The notes beneath the pieces are model-generated. The model did not search any database. It saw only the letters and a program-made list of their open reading frames with translations, and was not told where the DNA came from. Both the position numbers and the translations under genes were made by a program. DNA of 64,000 bases, taken from positions 124,001 through 188,000 of the forward strand of contig CAVQOG010000008.1 of NCBI GenBank assembly GCA_963714375.1, in the 5' to 3' direction. The stretch is from UBA5794 sp963714375. GTDB lineage: Bacteria; Actinomycetota; Acidimicrobiia; Spongiisociales; UBA5794. Positions 1-8,512 of this stretch are shown here, one piece after another (the first letter of the stretch is position 1; each line of letters starts with the position of its first letter).

Positions 1-156
1 TCGCGAACCGGAGGCGTAATCGGCGTAGAGCGGATGAGGCGAACGAAGGACGGTGTTTCGACTCACGCCTCCCGGTAGGGAGATCTGAGCGCGCTCATAG
101 AGAGCTTCGCTTGGTGACTGAGCAGCACCGGGTGATTGCGCGGTATTGGATGTCAT
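1..156 (-). CDS. Class III PLP aminotransferase, N-terminal fragment cut by window edge
   Basis: The 52 visible codons read as the N-terminus of a class III aminotransferase of the glutamate-1-semialdehyde aminomutase-like group: an E-A-L-Y-E-R-A helix, then LPGGVSRNTV and HPLY. That start pattern is typical of HemL-like and related omega/beta-amino-acid transaminases. The ATG (154-156) overlaps the stop of the upstream CoA-transferase gene in an ATGA arrangement, which fixes the start and argues for co-translation. The catalytic lysine lies outside the window, so substrate cannot be judged. In this operon, with an aminomutase and a CoA-transferase, a transaminase acting on a beta- or omega-amino acid is plausible (inference). 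Confidence 0.7.
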   Translation of the reverse strand, partial: MTSNTAQSPGAAQSPSEALYERAQISLPGGVSRNTVLRSPHPLYADYASGSR

Positions 157-824
157 CGGGTCACTTTCTGGGCTCGTGTATCGATCAGTCTTCCGTCGGT
201 CTTGGCTGCCACTTCTTCGAACGTGACGTTGGGGGCGAGTTCCATCAATTCGAATCCGGAGGCACCCACGTCAACAACAGCGAGATCGGTGTAGATGCGA
301 CTGACGACCTTGATCGCTGTCAGAGGGAAGGTGCATCGTTCAACCAGCTTCGATTCGCCCTCGCGCGTCGTGTGTTGGGTAATGACAAAGATGGTCGGTA
401 CTCCAGCGACGAGATCCATTGCACCGCCAACCGCAGGGATTGCATCGGGGCCGCCGACGGACCAGTTGGCGAGGTCGCCATCCTGTGAGACCTGTAGCGC
501 GCCGAGCACGCACAGGTCGATATGCCCACCTCGGATCATTCCGAAACTGTCTGCATGATGGAAGTACGCAGCGCCAGGCAGCGCGGTCACTCGTTTCTTC
601 CCAGCGTTGATCAGCTCGGGTTCCCCGCCGCCGTCCTCGGGCGACGGCCCCATTCCGAGCAAGCCGTTTTCGGTGTGATAGATGAATTCTCGACCGTCTG
701 GAACGTGGGAGGCCACAAGCTCGGGAATACCGATTCCGAGATTCACATAGGAACCATCGGGGATATCGGCAGCAGCTCGCTGAGCCATCTCGTCGCGTGA
801 CCAACCGGTTGACGTCTCACTCAT
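153..824 (-). CDS. 3-oxoacid CoA-transferase, subunit B
   Basis: Beta subunit of a heterodimeric family I CoA-transferase, which moves CoA from a donor such as succinyl-CoA to a 3-oxoacid. The family motif ENGLLGMGP is present, with the catalytic glutamate at residue 52 that forms the glutamyl-CoA thioester. Length (223 aa) is normal for AtoA/PcaJ/ScoB. The start overlaps the stop of the A subunit by 4 nt and its own stop overlaps the aminotransferase start, so the three genes form a translationally coupled run. Sequence alone does not separate acetoacetate from 3-oxoadipate specificity. Confidence 0.9.
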   Translation of the reverse strand: MSETSTGWSRDEMAQRAAADIPDGSYVNLGIGIPELVASHVPDGREFIYHTENGLLGMGPSPEDGGGEPELINAGKKRVTALPGAAYFHHADSFGMIRGGHIDLCVLGALQVSQDGDLANWSVGGPDAIPAVGGAMDLVAGVPTIFVITQHTTREGESKLVERCTFPLTAIKVVSRIYTDLAVVDVGASGFELMELAPNVTFEEVAAKTDGRLIDTRAQKVTR

Positions 825-1531
825 GGGTAGGAGATCCCTTGTGCAACAAGGTCCGATTCCTGCGCAGGTTCCAGCACCTCGACGATGCGGTCAACAAAGA
901 TCCCAGGGGTGACCACACACTCAGCGTCGATCGCTCCTCGTTCGACGAGGCGATCGGCCTGCACGATCGTCGTGTTCGCCGCAGTCGCCATGATGGGGGC
1001 AAAATTCCGAGCCGTCTTGTTGAAGACAAGGTTTCCCAGCCGGTCACTGGTTCGGCACTTGATCAGCGCAAAGTCGGCCGTCAAACCGTGCTCAAGGACG
1101 TAGTAGCGCCCCTCAAAAGCCCTGCGCTCCTTTCCCTCCTCGAGCGGAGTCCCAACCGAGGTTGGCGTGTAGAAGGCTGGAATCCCGGCACCACCAGCCC
1201 GGATCCGTTCGGCGAGCGTCCCCTGTGGAACGAGGTCGAGCTCGATTTCACCTGCCAGGTACAGATCGGGGAACACGGTTGAGTTCGCTGTCCGGGGATA
1301 CGAACAGATCATCTTCGAGACGCGGCGCGCCTTGATGAGCGCGGCGAGGCCTACCTCGCCGCTGCCCGTGTTGTTGTTGACAACGGTGAGATTCTTGGCG
1401 CCCTGATCGATGAGAGCGTGAATCAACTCGATGGGGCTCCCTGCCTCACCGAACCCACCGATCATCACCACCGCACCGTCGCTGATATCAGCTACGGCAT
1501 CAGCGACAGAATCGACCGTCTTGTCGATCAT
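821..1531 (-). CDS. 3-oxoacid CoA-transferase, subunit A
   Basis: Alpha subunit partner of the adjacent B subunit. The nucleotide-binding glycine signature (IGGFGEAGSP, residues 24-33) near the N-terminus is characteristic of AtoD/PcaI/ScoA. At 236 aa it has full family length. It lies 23 nt downstream of the KamA-like gene on the same strand and overlaps subunit B by 4 nt, so CoA activation is probably coupled to the aminomutase product. The Shine-Dalgarno sequence is weak (AAAGG), consistent with dependence on upstream translation. Confidence 0.9.
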   Translation of the reverse strand: MIDKTVDSVADAVADISDGAVVMIGGFGEAGSPIELIHALIDQGAKNLTVVNNNTGSGEVGLAALIKARRVSKMICSYPRTANSTVFPDLYLAGEIELDLVPQGTLAERIRAGGAGIPAFYTPTSVGTPLEEGKERRAFEGRYYVLEHGLTADFALIKCRTSDRLGNLVFNKTARNFAPIMATAANTTIVQADRLVERGAIDAECVVTPGIFVDRIVEVLEPAQESDLVAQGISYP

Positions 1532-1554
1532 CGGACTGCGCCTTTCGCGTCGTG

Positions 1555-3018
1555 TCAGCTGCCGACTGAGATCGCGACAGGAACTTCGACCGGCTTCTTG
1601 TCGACACGCGTGTAGTCATAGAGTCCTGCCTCGTCGAACAACACCCGATCCTCGTAATCGTCGAACCAGATCGCCTCCGGGTTGCGACCGACGATACAGA
1701 CCTTCCCTCGGTCGGGTGCGTCGGCAGCGTTGCGCAAGATCTTGAAGATCAACACCCCGTTCTCGGAACCGGCAAGACCGGGAATCGGCTCGTTCGTGAC
1801 GGCCGCGACCTCCGTCTTGCCCTTGTAGTGAGTGATGGACAACCGAGCGTGTGTCTCCACACCCGAGAGGCCCTTTTGGGACTCGTTGAGAATGTTCCAA
1901 GCGGTCTCGATCGGGACATTGAATGCGCGGTAGGCAACGATGTCACGGCCGCAGAAGAAGTAGTGGTTGCCCACACCAACCCGGTACAGGGCACGCTGCA
2001 TGATCCTCAGCGCATCAGGGTCGTCGTTGACACCCTTGATGATCGGGGCTTGATTCTCTACGTTCAGCCAGCCGCGTCCAACAACCTCATCCATGGCACG
2101 CTTGGTGGCTGGGTGCCATTTGAGCGTTCCATTGTCCTCTTCGATGTAGTTGCCGTCTTCATCCTTGAGTAGGAACTCGTCGGGGTGGTTGAAGTGAACC
2201 ATGAGTCGGAACCCGACATCGGGATATGTCTCATGGAAGCGGTCGAGGACATCGAGGAATGCGTCGTCAAACCGGTCGGGATAGAACGCCATCTCCTTGG
2301 TTCCGAGGCGGATGGATTCGACACCCGATTCGGCGAGAGCTGCGAACCAAGCGGCAAGCTTCGAGTTGGGAAGCACCATCGGATCACCACCCGACAGCAG
2401 GATCTCACGCAGCTTCTCACGACCAGAGTCCGGATGGATTCCACCGTTGTTGGTGACCTTCGCGTTGTGGGCTCTGATGTAGTCGGTGATGTCCTTGATC
2501 TGTGCGAGACCCTTCTTGGCCACCGTGCCGTCCTGCCGCTCAATCTCTTTGCGAGCGATCAGCTCCTCGCGATAGCAGAACCGGCAATGAGCAGAACAGG
2601 TCGAGATGACATACATGAGGCCCATCTCGTACTTGTGGAGAAGACCCTCGACGGGGCTGTAGTCCATCTGGAATCCAGGATCCTCGGATCCCTGAAGGTT
2701 GAGCGTTTCGTCCGTGCTCGCCTTGACGATCTTTTGGAGGTTCTTGCTCTTCTTGGCGAGCTCGAAATAGTGCCGGGTCATCTTGACAGGCATCCGAGAT
2801 TCGACATCCCGGTCGGTTCCCCGTACCTGGAGAAGGTCGGTGATCTCGGTCTCGGTATAGAAGTCGCTCATGTCGGCAGGGGCGCGATCCTCAAAGAACG
2901 GGTCGAGTCCATTGATGATCTGGCGGTCATACTTTGGATTGACGACCCCATCGAGATACGCCTGCTCCCGTTCTGATGGCTGGTACTTGTCTCGTTTGCT
3001 GAGAATGTCAGTGGTCAT
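1555..3018 (-). CDS. KamA-like radical SAM/PLP 2,3-aminomutase
   Basis: Radical SAM amino-acid 2,3-aminomutase. The start at 3018 is preceded by CAGGGAG about 10 nt upstream; the open frame further upstream lacks support. The CxxxCxxC cluster-binding motif is Cys141, Cys145 and Cys148, followed by LLSGGD (about 208-212), HFNHPDE (about 275-281) and a probable PLP lysine in YKGKT (Lys401), which lines up with GGGGKT of clostridial lysine 2,3-aminomutase. At 487 aa it is longer than clostridial KamA, with about 130 residues before the cluster. The segment equivalent to VVDAPGGGGKT reads LSITHYKGKT, so one of the two Asp residues that grip the lysine side chain appears absent. The substrate may therefore not be free lysine. 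It heads the operon with the CoA-transferase. Confidence 0.85.
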   Translation of the reverse strand: MTTDILSKRDKYQPSEREQAYLDGVVNPKYDRQIINGLDPFFEDRAPADMSDFYTETEITDLLQVRGTDRDVESRMPVKMTRHYFELAKKSKNLQKIVKASTDETLNLQGSEDPGFQMDYSPVEGLLHKYEMGLMYVISTCSAHCRFCYREELIARKEIERQDGTVAKKGLAQIKDITDYIRAHNAKVTNNGGIHPDSGREKLREILLSGGDPMVLPNSKLAAWFAALAESGVESIRLGTKEMAFYPDRFDDAFLDVLDRFHETYPDVGFRLMVHFNHPDEFLLKDEDGNYIEEDNGTLKWHPATKRAMDEVVGRGWLNVENQAPIIKGVNDDPDALRIMQRALYRVGVGNHYFFCGRDIVAYRAFNVPIETAWNILNESQKGLSGVETHARLSITHYKGKTEVAAVTNEPIPGLAGSENGVLIFKILRNAADAPDRGKVCIVGRNPEAIWFDDYEDRVLFDEAGLYDYTRVDKKPVEVPVAISVGS

Positions 3019-3082
3019 TTGTGGGCTCTCCCTGTGTATCCGCGCGGAGTCGATCCGAGTAGTGTAGCAAAACGAATATCGA

Positions 3083-3094
3083 ATTGGATACAAT
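3083..3094. promoter_or_regulatory. Candidate operator, copy 1 (ATTGGATACAAT)
   Basis: Imperfect palindrome ATTG-GATA-CAAT in the divergent region between the KamA-like gene (minus) and the RpiR regulator (plus), only 6 nt before the regulator's ATG. TTGGATACAA recurs at 7486-7495 and 18528-18537, each time before a gene of the same locus. Probably bound by a locus regulator; which one is not shown by the sequence. Confidence 0.55.
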
Positions 3095-3099
3095 GTAAC

Positions 3100-3948
3100 A
3101 TGATGAACACTGTGTTACCACCTGAATCTCTCGCAGACCGCGTTGCGGCGGTCAACGATCAATTGACGCCGAGCGAACATCGACTCGCGAGAGCCGTCCT
3201 CGATGATCCCACGATTGTGGCTTTCGGTACGGTGGCAGACTTTGCGCGTCTGGTCGACGTGAGCCGACCAACGGTTGTTCGTTTCGCCAGGACTCTCGGA
3301 TTCGAGGGATACCCCGATATGCAAGCGCACACCCAGGCGAGACTCGCTCACACCATCACGAGGCCCCGCGAGCGAATCCGCTCGCGGGGCGTTGCTTCGT
3401 CGAGAGCACGAGTCGAACTCCTCGCTGCCCTCGAACAGCTCTTCCAACACCTCACCGACGAGCGCACCGAGCTCCTCGTTGCTCCGATCGTCACGGCACG
3501 AACTGTGTTCGTATGCTCGGGCGAGACATCCCGATCGGGAGCACACGTTCTTTCGAGTGGACTGAAGATGCTCGGAAAGGATGTCGTGTTCGTTGAAGAC
3601 CATTGGGCTGGAGGTCAGTTGGCTCATGCCGCACCAGGCGATACGGCGGTCGTGTTCGATTTTCATCGGTACCGCCGCCGAACATTCGATGCGTTGACGT
3701 ATCTCAGATCGGAGGGGGTCGGTGTTGTTGCCATCACGGATGGCGCGCTCTCACCGTATGCGGCGATGGCGGACGCCTGGTGCGATGTGACTGTGCCAGC
3801 GATGGGGCCTTTCGACAGCTCCGTACCGGCCGTGGCTGCCGCGGAGATCATTGTCGCAGGTGTTTCGTCGGCGATGGGCACCGAGGCGGTCTTCAGCATT
3901 GATCGAACAGAAGCGGTTTGGGATGCAACGTCGACGTTCTTGGACTGA
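3100..3948 (+). CDS. RpiR/MurR-family transcriptional regulator
   Basis: Transcription factor with an N-terminal helix-turn-helix (about residues 30-80; FARLVDVSRPTVVRFARTLGF is the recognition region) and a C-terminal SIS sugar-phosphate-isomerase-type effector domain (about 125-250, beginning TVFVCSGETSRSGAHV). These two domains define the RpiR family, which usually senses phosphosugars but also controls amino-acid catabolism. The start used is ATG at 3100; a second ATG follows directly at 3103. It is divergent from the KamA-like operon with a palindrome between them, and 21 nt upstream of the amidase gene, so it probably shares that transcript and regulates both sides. Confidence 0.85.
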   Translation: MMNTVLPPESLADRVAAVNDQLTPSEHRLARAVLDDPTIVAFGTVADFARLVDVSRPTVVRFARTLGFEGYPDMQAHTQARLAHTITRPRERIRSRGVASSRARVELLAALEQLFQHLTDERTELLVAPIVTARTVFVCSGETSRSGAHVLSSGLKMLGKDVVFVEDHWAGGQLAHAAPGDTAVVFDFHRYRRRTFDALTYLRSEGVGVVAITDGALSPYAAMADAWCDVTVPAMGPFDSSVPAVAAAEIIVAGVSSAMGTEAVFSIDRTEAVWDATSTFLD

Positions 3949-3969
3949 CACGGCAATCGGGAGGTAGGA

Positions 3970-5334
3970 ATGGAATCGGGCGAACTCTGGGACCTGGCGC
4001 TGGAAGACGCTTGTGTCGTCATCAGCGAGGGATCCGCGACACCATCGGAGTTCACGGAATCCTGCTTGGGGCGTATCGAGAGGGTGGAGCCGCTGATCCT
4101 CGCATTCGCTGAACGAGGGGCCGAGGCAGCTCGGGAGCGAGCCGCCTCCCTCGACGATATCCCGCCGGGTGATGGAGGCCCGCTCCACGGTATTCCTGTT
4201 GGCATCAAGGACGTCATGGATGCAGAGGGATTTCGTACTCGAGCCGGGTCGGAGGTCCTCGCCGACGCAATGCCAGCGGATGGCAACGCGCCGGCCGTCG
4301 AGGCGCTTTGGAACGCAGGCTCGGTGGTGCTCGGTAAGACGACCACCCACGAGTTCGCGTACGGATGTGAGACCCCGCCGACCCGCAACCCGTGGGACAC
4401 CAGTCGAATCGCCGGGGGCTCGAGCGGCGGCTCCGCTGCTGCCGTGGCTGCGGGTGAGTGCCTCGGTGCGCTGGGATCCGATAGCGGCGGATCCGTTCGT
4501 ATCCCTGCAGCACTGTGTGGAATCACCGGATTGCGTCCCCTTGTGGGAGCAATCTCACTGGCCCGCACAGTCCCCTTCTCCCGGACACACGACACGGTTG
4601 GCCCGATGGCGCGTTCCGCGGCCGGTGTCGCGCACATGTGGTCTGCACTCATTGGCGATCCCCTCATCGAGGCTGCTGACCCACGAACGATTGGGATCGC
4701 TGCTCCGGCCGACCTGGAGTCACTCGGCCTTTTTGACCGGGACGTTGTTGCTACGTACGAAGCAGCCGTCACCGAACTGTCGAACGCTGGATGCACGCGA
4801 CGCGACGGCAGTCTTCCGACGTTCGACGAATGGAATGCGAGCCGAACCAAGGTGGTACTTTCGGAGTTCCTAGCAGAACACACCGACGCAGGGTGGTATC
4901 CGTCCCGACTCGCCGCCTACTCGATGGAGCTGCAAAGGTACTTCGGCCGTGCGGGCACCATTAGCGGAGCGGAACTGATCCTCGCCCATCGCGAACTCGA
5001 CGATCTTGCGGCACGATTCCGAGCCAGCATGGATGGTCTCGACGCGCTGATCCTTCCAACCGTGTCCATCGAGGCTCCACACGCCATGTCGATCAACAGC
5101 TCCGAAGGTTCAGGGATCACGGAGAACACGATGCGCCTTCTTCAGACCACGGCACCGGTGAGCTACACGGGCCTCGCTGCTCTCTCGGTTCCTTGTGGTC
5201 TCTCGTCAAACGGCATGCCACTTGGGATTCAGGTCATCGGAAGAGATGAGCAGACGGTGCTTTCGATCGGACTCCTGTTTCAGCGAATCACCGACTTCCA
5301 CACACTGCGACCGTCACTCGGGGAGTCGGCGTAG
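3970..5334 (+). CDS. Amidase signature family hydrolase
   Basis: Member of the amidase signature family (GatA/AmdA-like), hydrolysing an amide bond. The Ser-cisSer-Lys triad is visible: Lys80 in GIPVGIKD, the GGSSGGS loop (about 149-155) and the nucleophile Ser175 in DSGGSVRIP. Length (454 aa) is normal. The start has a good GGGAGG ribosome site 8-10 nt upstream. It is not a GatCAB subunit by context, since no gatB or gatC is near; it sits behind an RpiR regulator in a catabolic locus with a Dpp-type importer. A role in releasing the amino-acid substrate from an amide or N-acyl precursor is inference. Confidence 0.85.
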   Translation: MESGELWDLALEDACVVISEGSATPSEFTESCLGRIERVEPLILAFAERGAEAARERAASLDDIPPGDGGPLHGIPVGIKDVMDAEGFRTRAGSEVLADAMPADGNAPAVEALWNAGSVVLGKTTTHEFAYGCETPPTRNPWDTSRIAGGSSGGSAAAVAAGECLGALGSDSGGSVRIPAALCGITGLRPLVGAISLARTVPFSRTHDTVGPMARSAAGVAHMWSALIGDPLIEAADPRTIGIAAPADLESLGLFDRDVVATYEAAVTELSNAGCTRRDGSLPTFDEWNASRTKVVLSEFLAEHTDAGWYPSRLAAYSMELQRYFGRAGTISGAELILAHRELDDLAARFRASMDGLDALILPTVSIEAPHAMSINSSEGSGITENTMRLLQTTAPVSYTGLAALSVPCGLSSNGMPLGIQVIGRDEQTVLSIGLLFQRITDFHTLRPSLGESA

Positions 5335-5410
5335 GCAGGTTGGTTTGCCCAGATTCATCAAACCATTCGGCGCGAGAAGAGCACCAGGTCAGGTCGAAAG
5401 GATCCCGTGA

Positions 5411-5722
5411 TCAGCCTTTCTCGTCTTCGGCGGCCACAAGTTCGGCGATCTTGATCATGTCAGCTCGGTCGAAGGCACGCATGGCGTGTGCGCGAACATT
5501 GCCATTCCGCGATAGAGCCAGCTTCACCACGTGTGCAGTCTCGGCATCAGGTACTTCCGCCATGAAGACAAGGTCGTACGGTCCCGTCGTCCAGTATGCC
5601 TCGTAGATCCTCGCACCGAACGTCTGCATGGTGTCGATGGCTGCGGTGGCGCGATGGACACTGTTCGTCGTGTCCTTCGCCCCCTGATCTGTCCAGTTCG
5701 TCAGGTAGATGTATTTCAGCAT
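5411..5722 (-). CDS. GYD-domain small protein
   Basis: 103-residue cytoplasmic protein of the GYD family (ferredoxin-like fold, named after a conserved Gly-Tyr-Asp-like motif; here TTGPYDLVF). Function is unknown for the family; members often lie beside metabolic enzymes and are thought to bind small ligands. The start at 5722 is chosen because AAGGAGCGAC directly precedes it, while the longer frame to 5761 lacks a ribosome site. It lies 58 nt downstream of the TPP enzyme on the same strand, so it is probably co-transcribed with it. Confidence 0.8.
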   Translation of the reverse strand: MLKYIYLTNWTDQGAKDTTNSVHRATAAIDTMQTFGARIYEAYWTTGPYDLVFMAEVPDAETAHVVKLALSRNGNVRAHAMRAFDRADMIKIAELVAAEDEKG

Positions 5723-5780
5723 GTCGCTCCTTTTCCCGTTGCCGATGGACTGCCATCGCACGGCTTGTACAGCTAGTGGT

Positions 5781-7454
5781 CTAGAACCAGTCAGGGACCG
5801 GTGGAGGTGTCTCCTCCTCGCTTGCGGTCACAATGTCGATGAAGAACGGCCTCGGTTCGGCGAGGCCCTGCTTGATCGCCGGTTCAATCTCGTTCGGATC
5901 AGTTACCTGAATGCCGTCGATCCCGAATGCCTTCGCGATACCGACGTAGTCCGTGTCGGCTGAGAAATCGACACTGAAGTAGTTCTTGTCTGAAAGGTGA
6001 TGCTGGAGTGCCTTGATCCAGCCAAATGTGGCGTTGTTGAACTGGATCAGCAGAACGGGGATGGAAAGTCGCGAAATCGTTTCAAGATCACCGGCCGCCA
6101 TCGCAAACGATCCATCTCCCATGATTCCGACGACCTGGCTGCTCCGGCTGGCATAGGCAGCGCCCACGACGCCCGGCAGCGCGTAGCCGAGACCACCGAA
6201 TCCCCTGGGGATGATCACGTCACGGCCACTTTCGCTGTCTATGAAGGCGGCCGTCAGTGGAGTGCCGGTGCCCGCGTCGGCAACGATAAGTGCCTCATCG
6301 GGCAGGAGTCGCTTGAGTGTGTCGATGACCCGATACGGATTGATAGGGACGTCGTCGGATTCGAAAAGTCCTTGGTATGAGTCAAGCCATCCTGCCCTCA
6401 GCGGCTCTACGTCGAGCCAAGGAGAGACCGCTTCATCTGTCGGGAGGGCCGAAGCCAGGTCCGCAAGAAAGGCCATCGCATCGGACGCGATACCGACAGC
6501 GAGTGGGTAATTCGCACCAACTTCTTTGGGATCCACATCCACCTGGATGACCGGCACACCCCCAACGGGAGGAAGCGTCCACTTCATCGTCGTTACTGAG
6601 TCGGTCTTACACCCAACGAACATCACCAGATCGGCATTCTCGACAGCCTCGTTTGCAAATGGCCTTGAGCCATTGCCACCAACGACCCCGAGACTATTTG
6701 GATGCCGTTCGTCGATGCTTCCCTTCCCAGTGATCGACGTACCGACCATCGCGCCGCTGAGTTCGGCAACCGTCGTCAACTCGTTCCACGCACCCGAGAT
6801 TCTGGTTCCACCGCCGGCAACAATCACGGGCCGCTCGGCTCGACCAAGGAGCTCAGCGACGCGGACCACGTCCGCCTTCGGCGCGCCCGATCGCAGCTCA
6901 GGAAACTGCGTGACGTGTGGTGGCCGCGTCGGGTCGGGAGCCCCCTCAGTTGAGGCTGCAAGCACATCCTCTGGAAGCGAGATGTGGACAGGTCCTGCCC
7001 GACCCGACGTGGCAATCCGCATGGCCTTGTGGATAGCTTCGGCGGAACGATCCGGCCGGCGAAGCTGCACGCTCCATTTCGTGACCGAATCGAACAAGCT
7101 CTCTTGATCCATCTCGGTGAGCACGTTCTTGCCCTTGGTCTTGAGAGGGACATCCGTGGTGAGTGCGATCATCGCGATTGAGCTCGCATACGCTTCCGCC
7201 ACCCCAGGAATGAGATAGAACGCACCTGCCCCCGATGGCGCCTCGCATACGCCCGGTCGACCCGAGACCCTTGCGTAGACCTCAGCCATATAGGCGGCCC
7301 CCCGCTCGTCCCTTGCCATGACATGAGTAATTGACCTGCTCAGTCGGAGCGCTTCGTAGAGGGGGAGGGAGGTATCACCAGGGACTCCGAACACGTATTC
7401 AACGCCGTGGGATTCCAGCGCTGCGACGATATCGGTTGCGGCATTACGACTCAT
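5781..7454 (-). CDS. Thiamine-pyrophosphate-dependent enzyme, acetolactate synthase-like
   Basis: TPP enzyme with the three-domain layout of acetohydroxyacid synthase and 2-oxoacid decarboxylases. The N-terminal PYR domain has GVPGDTSLPLYEAL and the cofactor-activating Glu50 (RDERGAAYMA); the C-terminal PP domain has GDGS at about 446 and NN at about 473, the Mg/TPP motif. 557 aa is full length. The ATG at 7454 follows GAGGGAG; an in-frame ATG lies 24 nt upstream. No small regulatory subunit is adjacent, so this is not a biosynthetic IlvB by context. It could decarboxylate or ligate a 2-oxoacid from the catabolic pathway (inference). Candidate operator copy 2 lies just upstream. Confidence 0.8.
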   Translation of the reverse strand: MSRNAATDIVAALESHGVEYVFGVPGDTSLPLYEALRLSRSITHVMARDERGAAYMAEVYARVSGRPGVCEAPSGAGAFYLIPGVAEAYASSIAMIALTTDVPLKTKGKNVLTEMDQESLFDSVTKWSVQLRRPDRSAEAIHKAMRIATSGRAGPVHISLPEDVLAASTEGAPDPTRPPHVTQFPELRSGAPKADVVRVAELLGRAERPVIVAGGGTRISGAWNELTTVAELSGAMVGTSITGKGSIDERHPNSLGVVGGNGSRPFANEAVENADLVMFVGCKTDSVTTMKWTLPPVGGVPVIQVDVDPKEVGANYPLAVGIASDAMAFLADLASALPTDEAVSPWLDVEPLRAGWLDSYQGLFESDDVPINPYRVIDTLKRLLPDEALIVADAGTGTPLTAAFIDSESGRDVIIPRGFGGLGYALPGVVGAAYASRSSQVVGIMGDGSFAMAAGDLETISRLSIPVLLIQFNNATFGWIKALQHHLSDKNYFSVDFSADTDYVGIAKAFGIDGIQVTDPNEIEPAIKQGLAEPRPFFIDIVTASEEETPPPVPDWF

Positions 7455-7480
7455 CAGACCGTCACTCCCTCGTTCCATCG

Positions 7481-7506
7481 TTGTATTGGATACAACATAC
7501 AATACA
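7481..7506. promoter_or_regulatory. Candidate operator, copy 2 (TTGTAT-TGG-ATACAA)
   Basis: Perfect inverted repeat TTGTAT-TGG-ATACAA (7481-7495) followed by CATACAATACA, about 27 nt upstream of the TPP enzyme start. It contains the TTGGATACAA shared with copies 1 and 3. Best-formed member of the set and the one most convincing as a repressor site. Confidence 0.6.
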
Positions 7507-7583
7507 TGGGATTGAAGCACGGTTGTCCGCAAACTGCAAGGTGGGTCGCCGCCGAGGTCGTGGAGCAGCCGACGTCTATCGGT

Positions 7584-8303
7584 TCAGAGACGACCGTCAC
7601 CCGCGTTTGAACGTTGTGCCAGATACGTGATTCGTGCCGCCTCGATATGAAATCGTGCAAGCGACTCCGCATTGTCTGCGTCACCTCGGGCGATGGAATC
7701 TCGAATCGATCGGTGCTCGGACCATGACAGTTCTGGACGTCGCCGATTCACCGCAGCCTGTATCCATTGAATACGCTCGCGCAGCGGCGTGATAGTCTCA
7801 AGCAGTTGGCGGTTCTTGCCTGCTTGAGTCACGAGAGTATGGAAACGCCGGTTCAGATCGGCCAGGTCTGCCAAGTCGGTCGGCGACAAAGATGTGGATG
7901 CCTCAAGGATGGTCGTTGCACTGGCCAGAATTGCGTCTATTTGGGCGATTTCACCCGAATCCGTCGTAGATGCGGCGGATCTCGCTGCCAGCCCATCAAG
8001 CGCTGACAGGACTTCGAATAGCTCACTCGCCTCCTCGGTGGATACCCGCGAGACGGTCGCACCGCGTCGAGGTTCGATGTCGACGAACCCCTCCAATTGC
8101 AGTGTGCGAAGAGCCTCCCTCACGGGGTGGCGAGAGACGTTGAGCTCTTGGGCGAGTCTGTCCTCGACGAGACGCTCGCCAGGGTAGAGCGTTCCATTGA
8201 GGATCGCCGTACGGATACGTTCTGCAGCGACCTCGTGGAGGGCACGGTGAGTATCACCGACGGGAGTCGATGTGGTGATTCCTTGTGCATTGTCGCCGAC
8301 CAT
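7584..8303 (-). CDS. GntR-family regulator with FCD effector domain
   Basis: Repressor-type regulator of the FadR/VanR subgroup. A winged helix-turn-helix occupies about residues 18-85 (ILNGTLYPGERLVEDRLA then NVSRHPVREALRTL), followed by an all-helical FCD ligand domain whose metal-binding histidines can be seen in RRFHTLV, WSEHRSI and ARFHIEA. The start at 8303 is preceded by TTGGAGG at good spacing; the frame extends upstream without support. It is divergent from the substrate-binding protein gene, with a GTATAC-containing site between them, so it probably controls the ABC importer and perhaps itself. FCD regulators usually sense carboxylic acids or amino-acid derivatives. Confidence 0.9.
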   Translation of the reverse strand: MVGDNAQGITTSTPVGDTHRALHEVAAERIRTAILNGTLYPGERLVEDRLAQELNVSRHPVREALRTLQLEGFVDIEPRRGATVSRVSTEEASELFEVLSALDGLAARSAASTTDSGEIAQIDAILASATTILEASTSLSPTDLADLADLNRRFHTLVTQAGKNRQLLETITPLRERIQWIQAAVNRRRPELSWSEHRSIRDSIARGDADNAESLARFHIEAARITYLAQRSNAGDGRL

Positions 8304-8384
8304 TGAATGAGCCTCCAAACTCCGACGTACGCTAGCGGGCTGATCCCGAGTTTGCGTTCCCGGGCTCGCTACTTGCGTTTTGGC

Positions 8385-8408
8385 TACAGTATACATTACG
8401 GTATGCAG
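8385..8408. promoter_or_regulatory. Candidate GntR operator/promoter, GTATAC type
   Basis: ACAGTATACATTACGGTATGC lies between the divergent GntR gene and the transporter operon and contains two half-similar elements, GTATAC (8389-8394) and GTATGC (8401-8406). GntR/FCD operators often centre on GTATAC. It may equally be the -10 of either promoter. Confidence 0.4.
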
Positions 8409-8512
8409 AAGTAGAGCTCCCGCAGTTGGGACCGGGCGATATCTCGCATGGAGTCTCGCATAGGCCCACACGGGAGGAGCTCGCCAAGATTGAATGAAAA
8501 CGGAGGAGCGCA

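Noticed and set aside
3663..4883. 406-codon open frame antisense to the amidase
   Set aside because: Ser/Arg/Pro-rich, no family features, and fully opposite a gene with an intact catalytic triad; a GC-rich shadow frame.
5781..7454. Biosynthetic acetolactate synthase (ilvB)
   Set aside because: No ilvN/ilvC nearby and the gene sits in a regulated catabolic locus.
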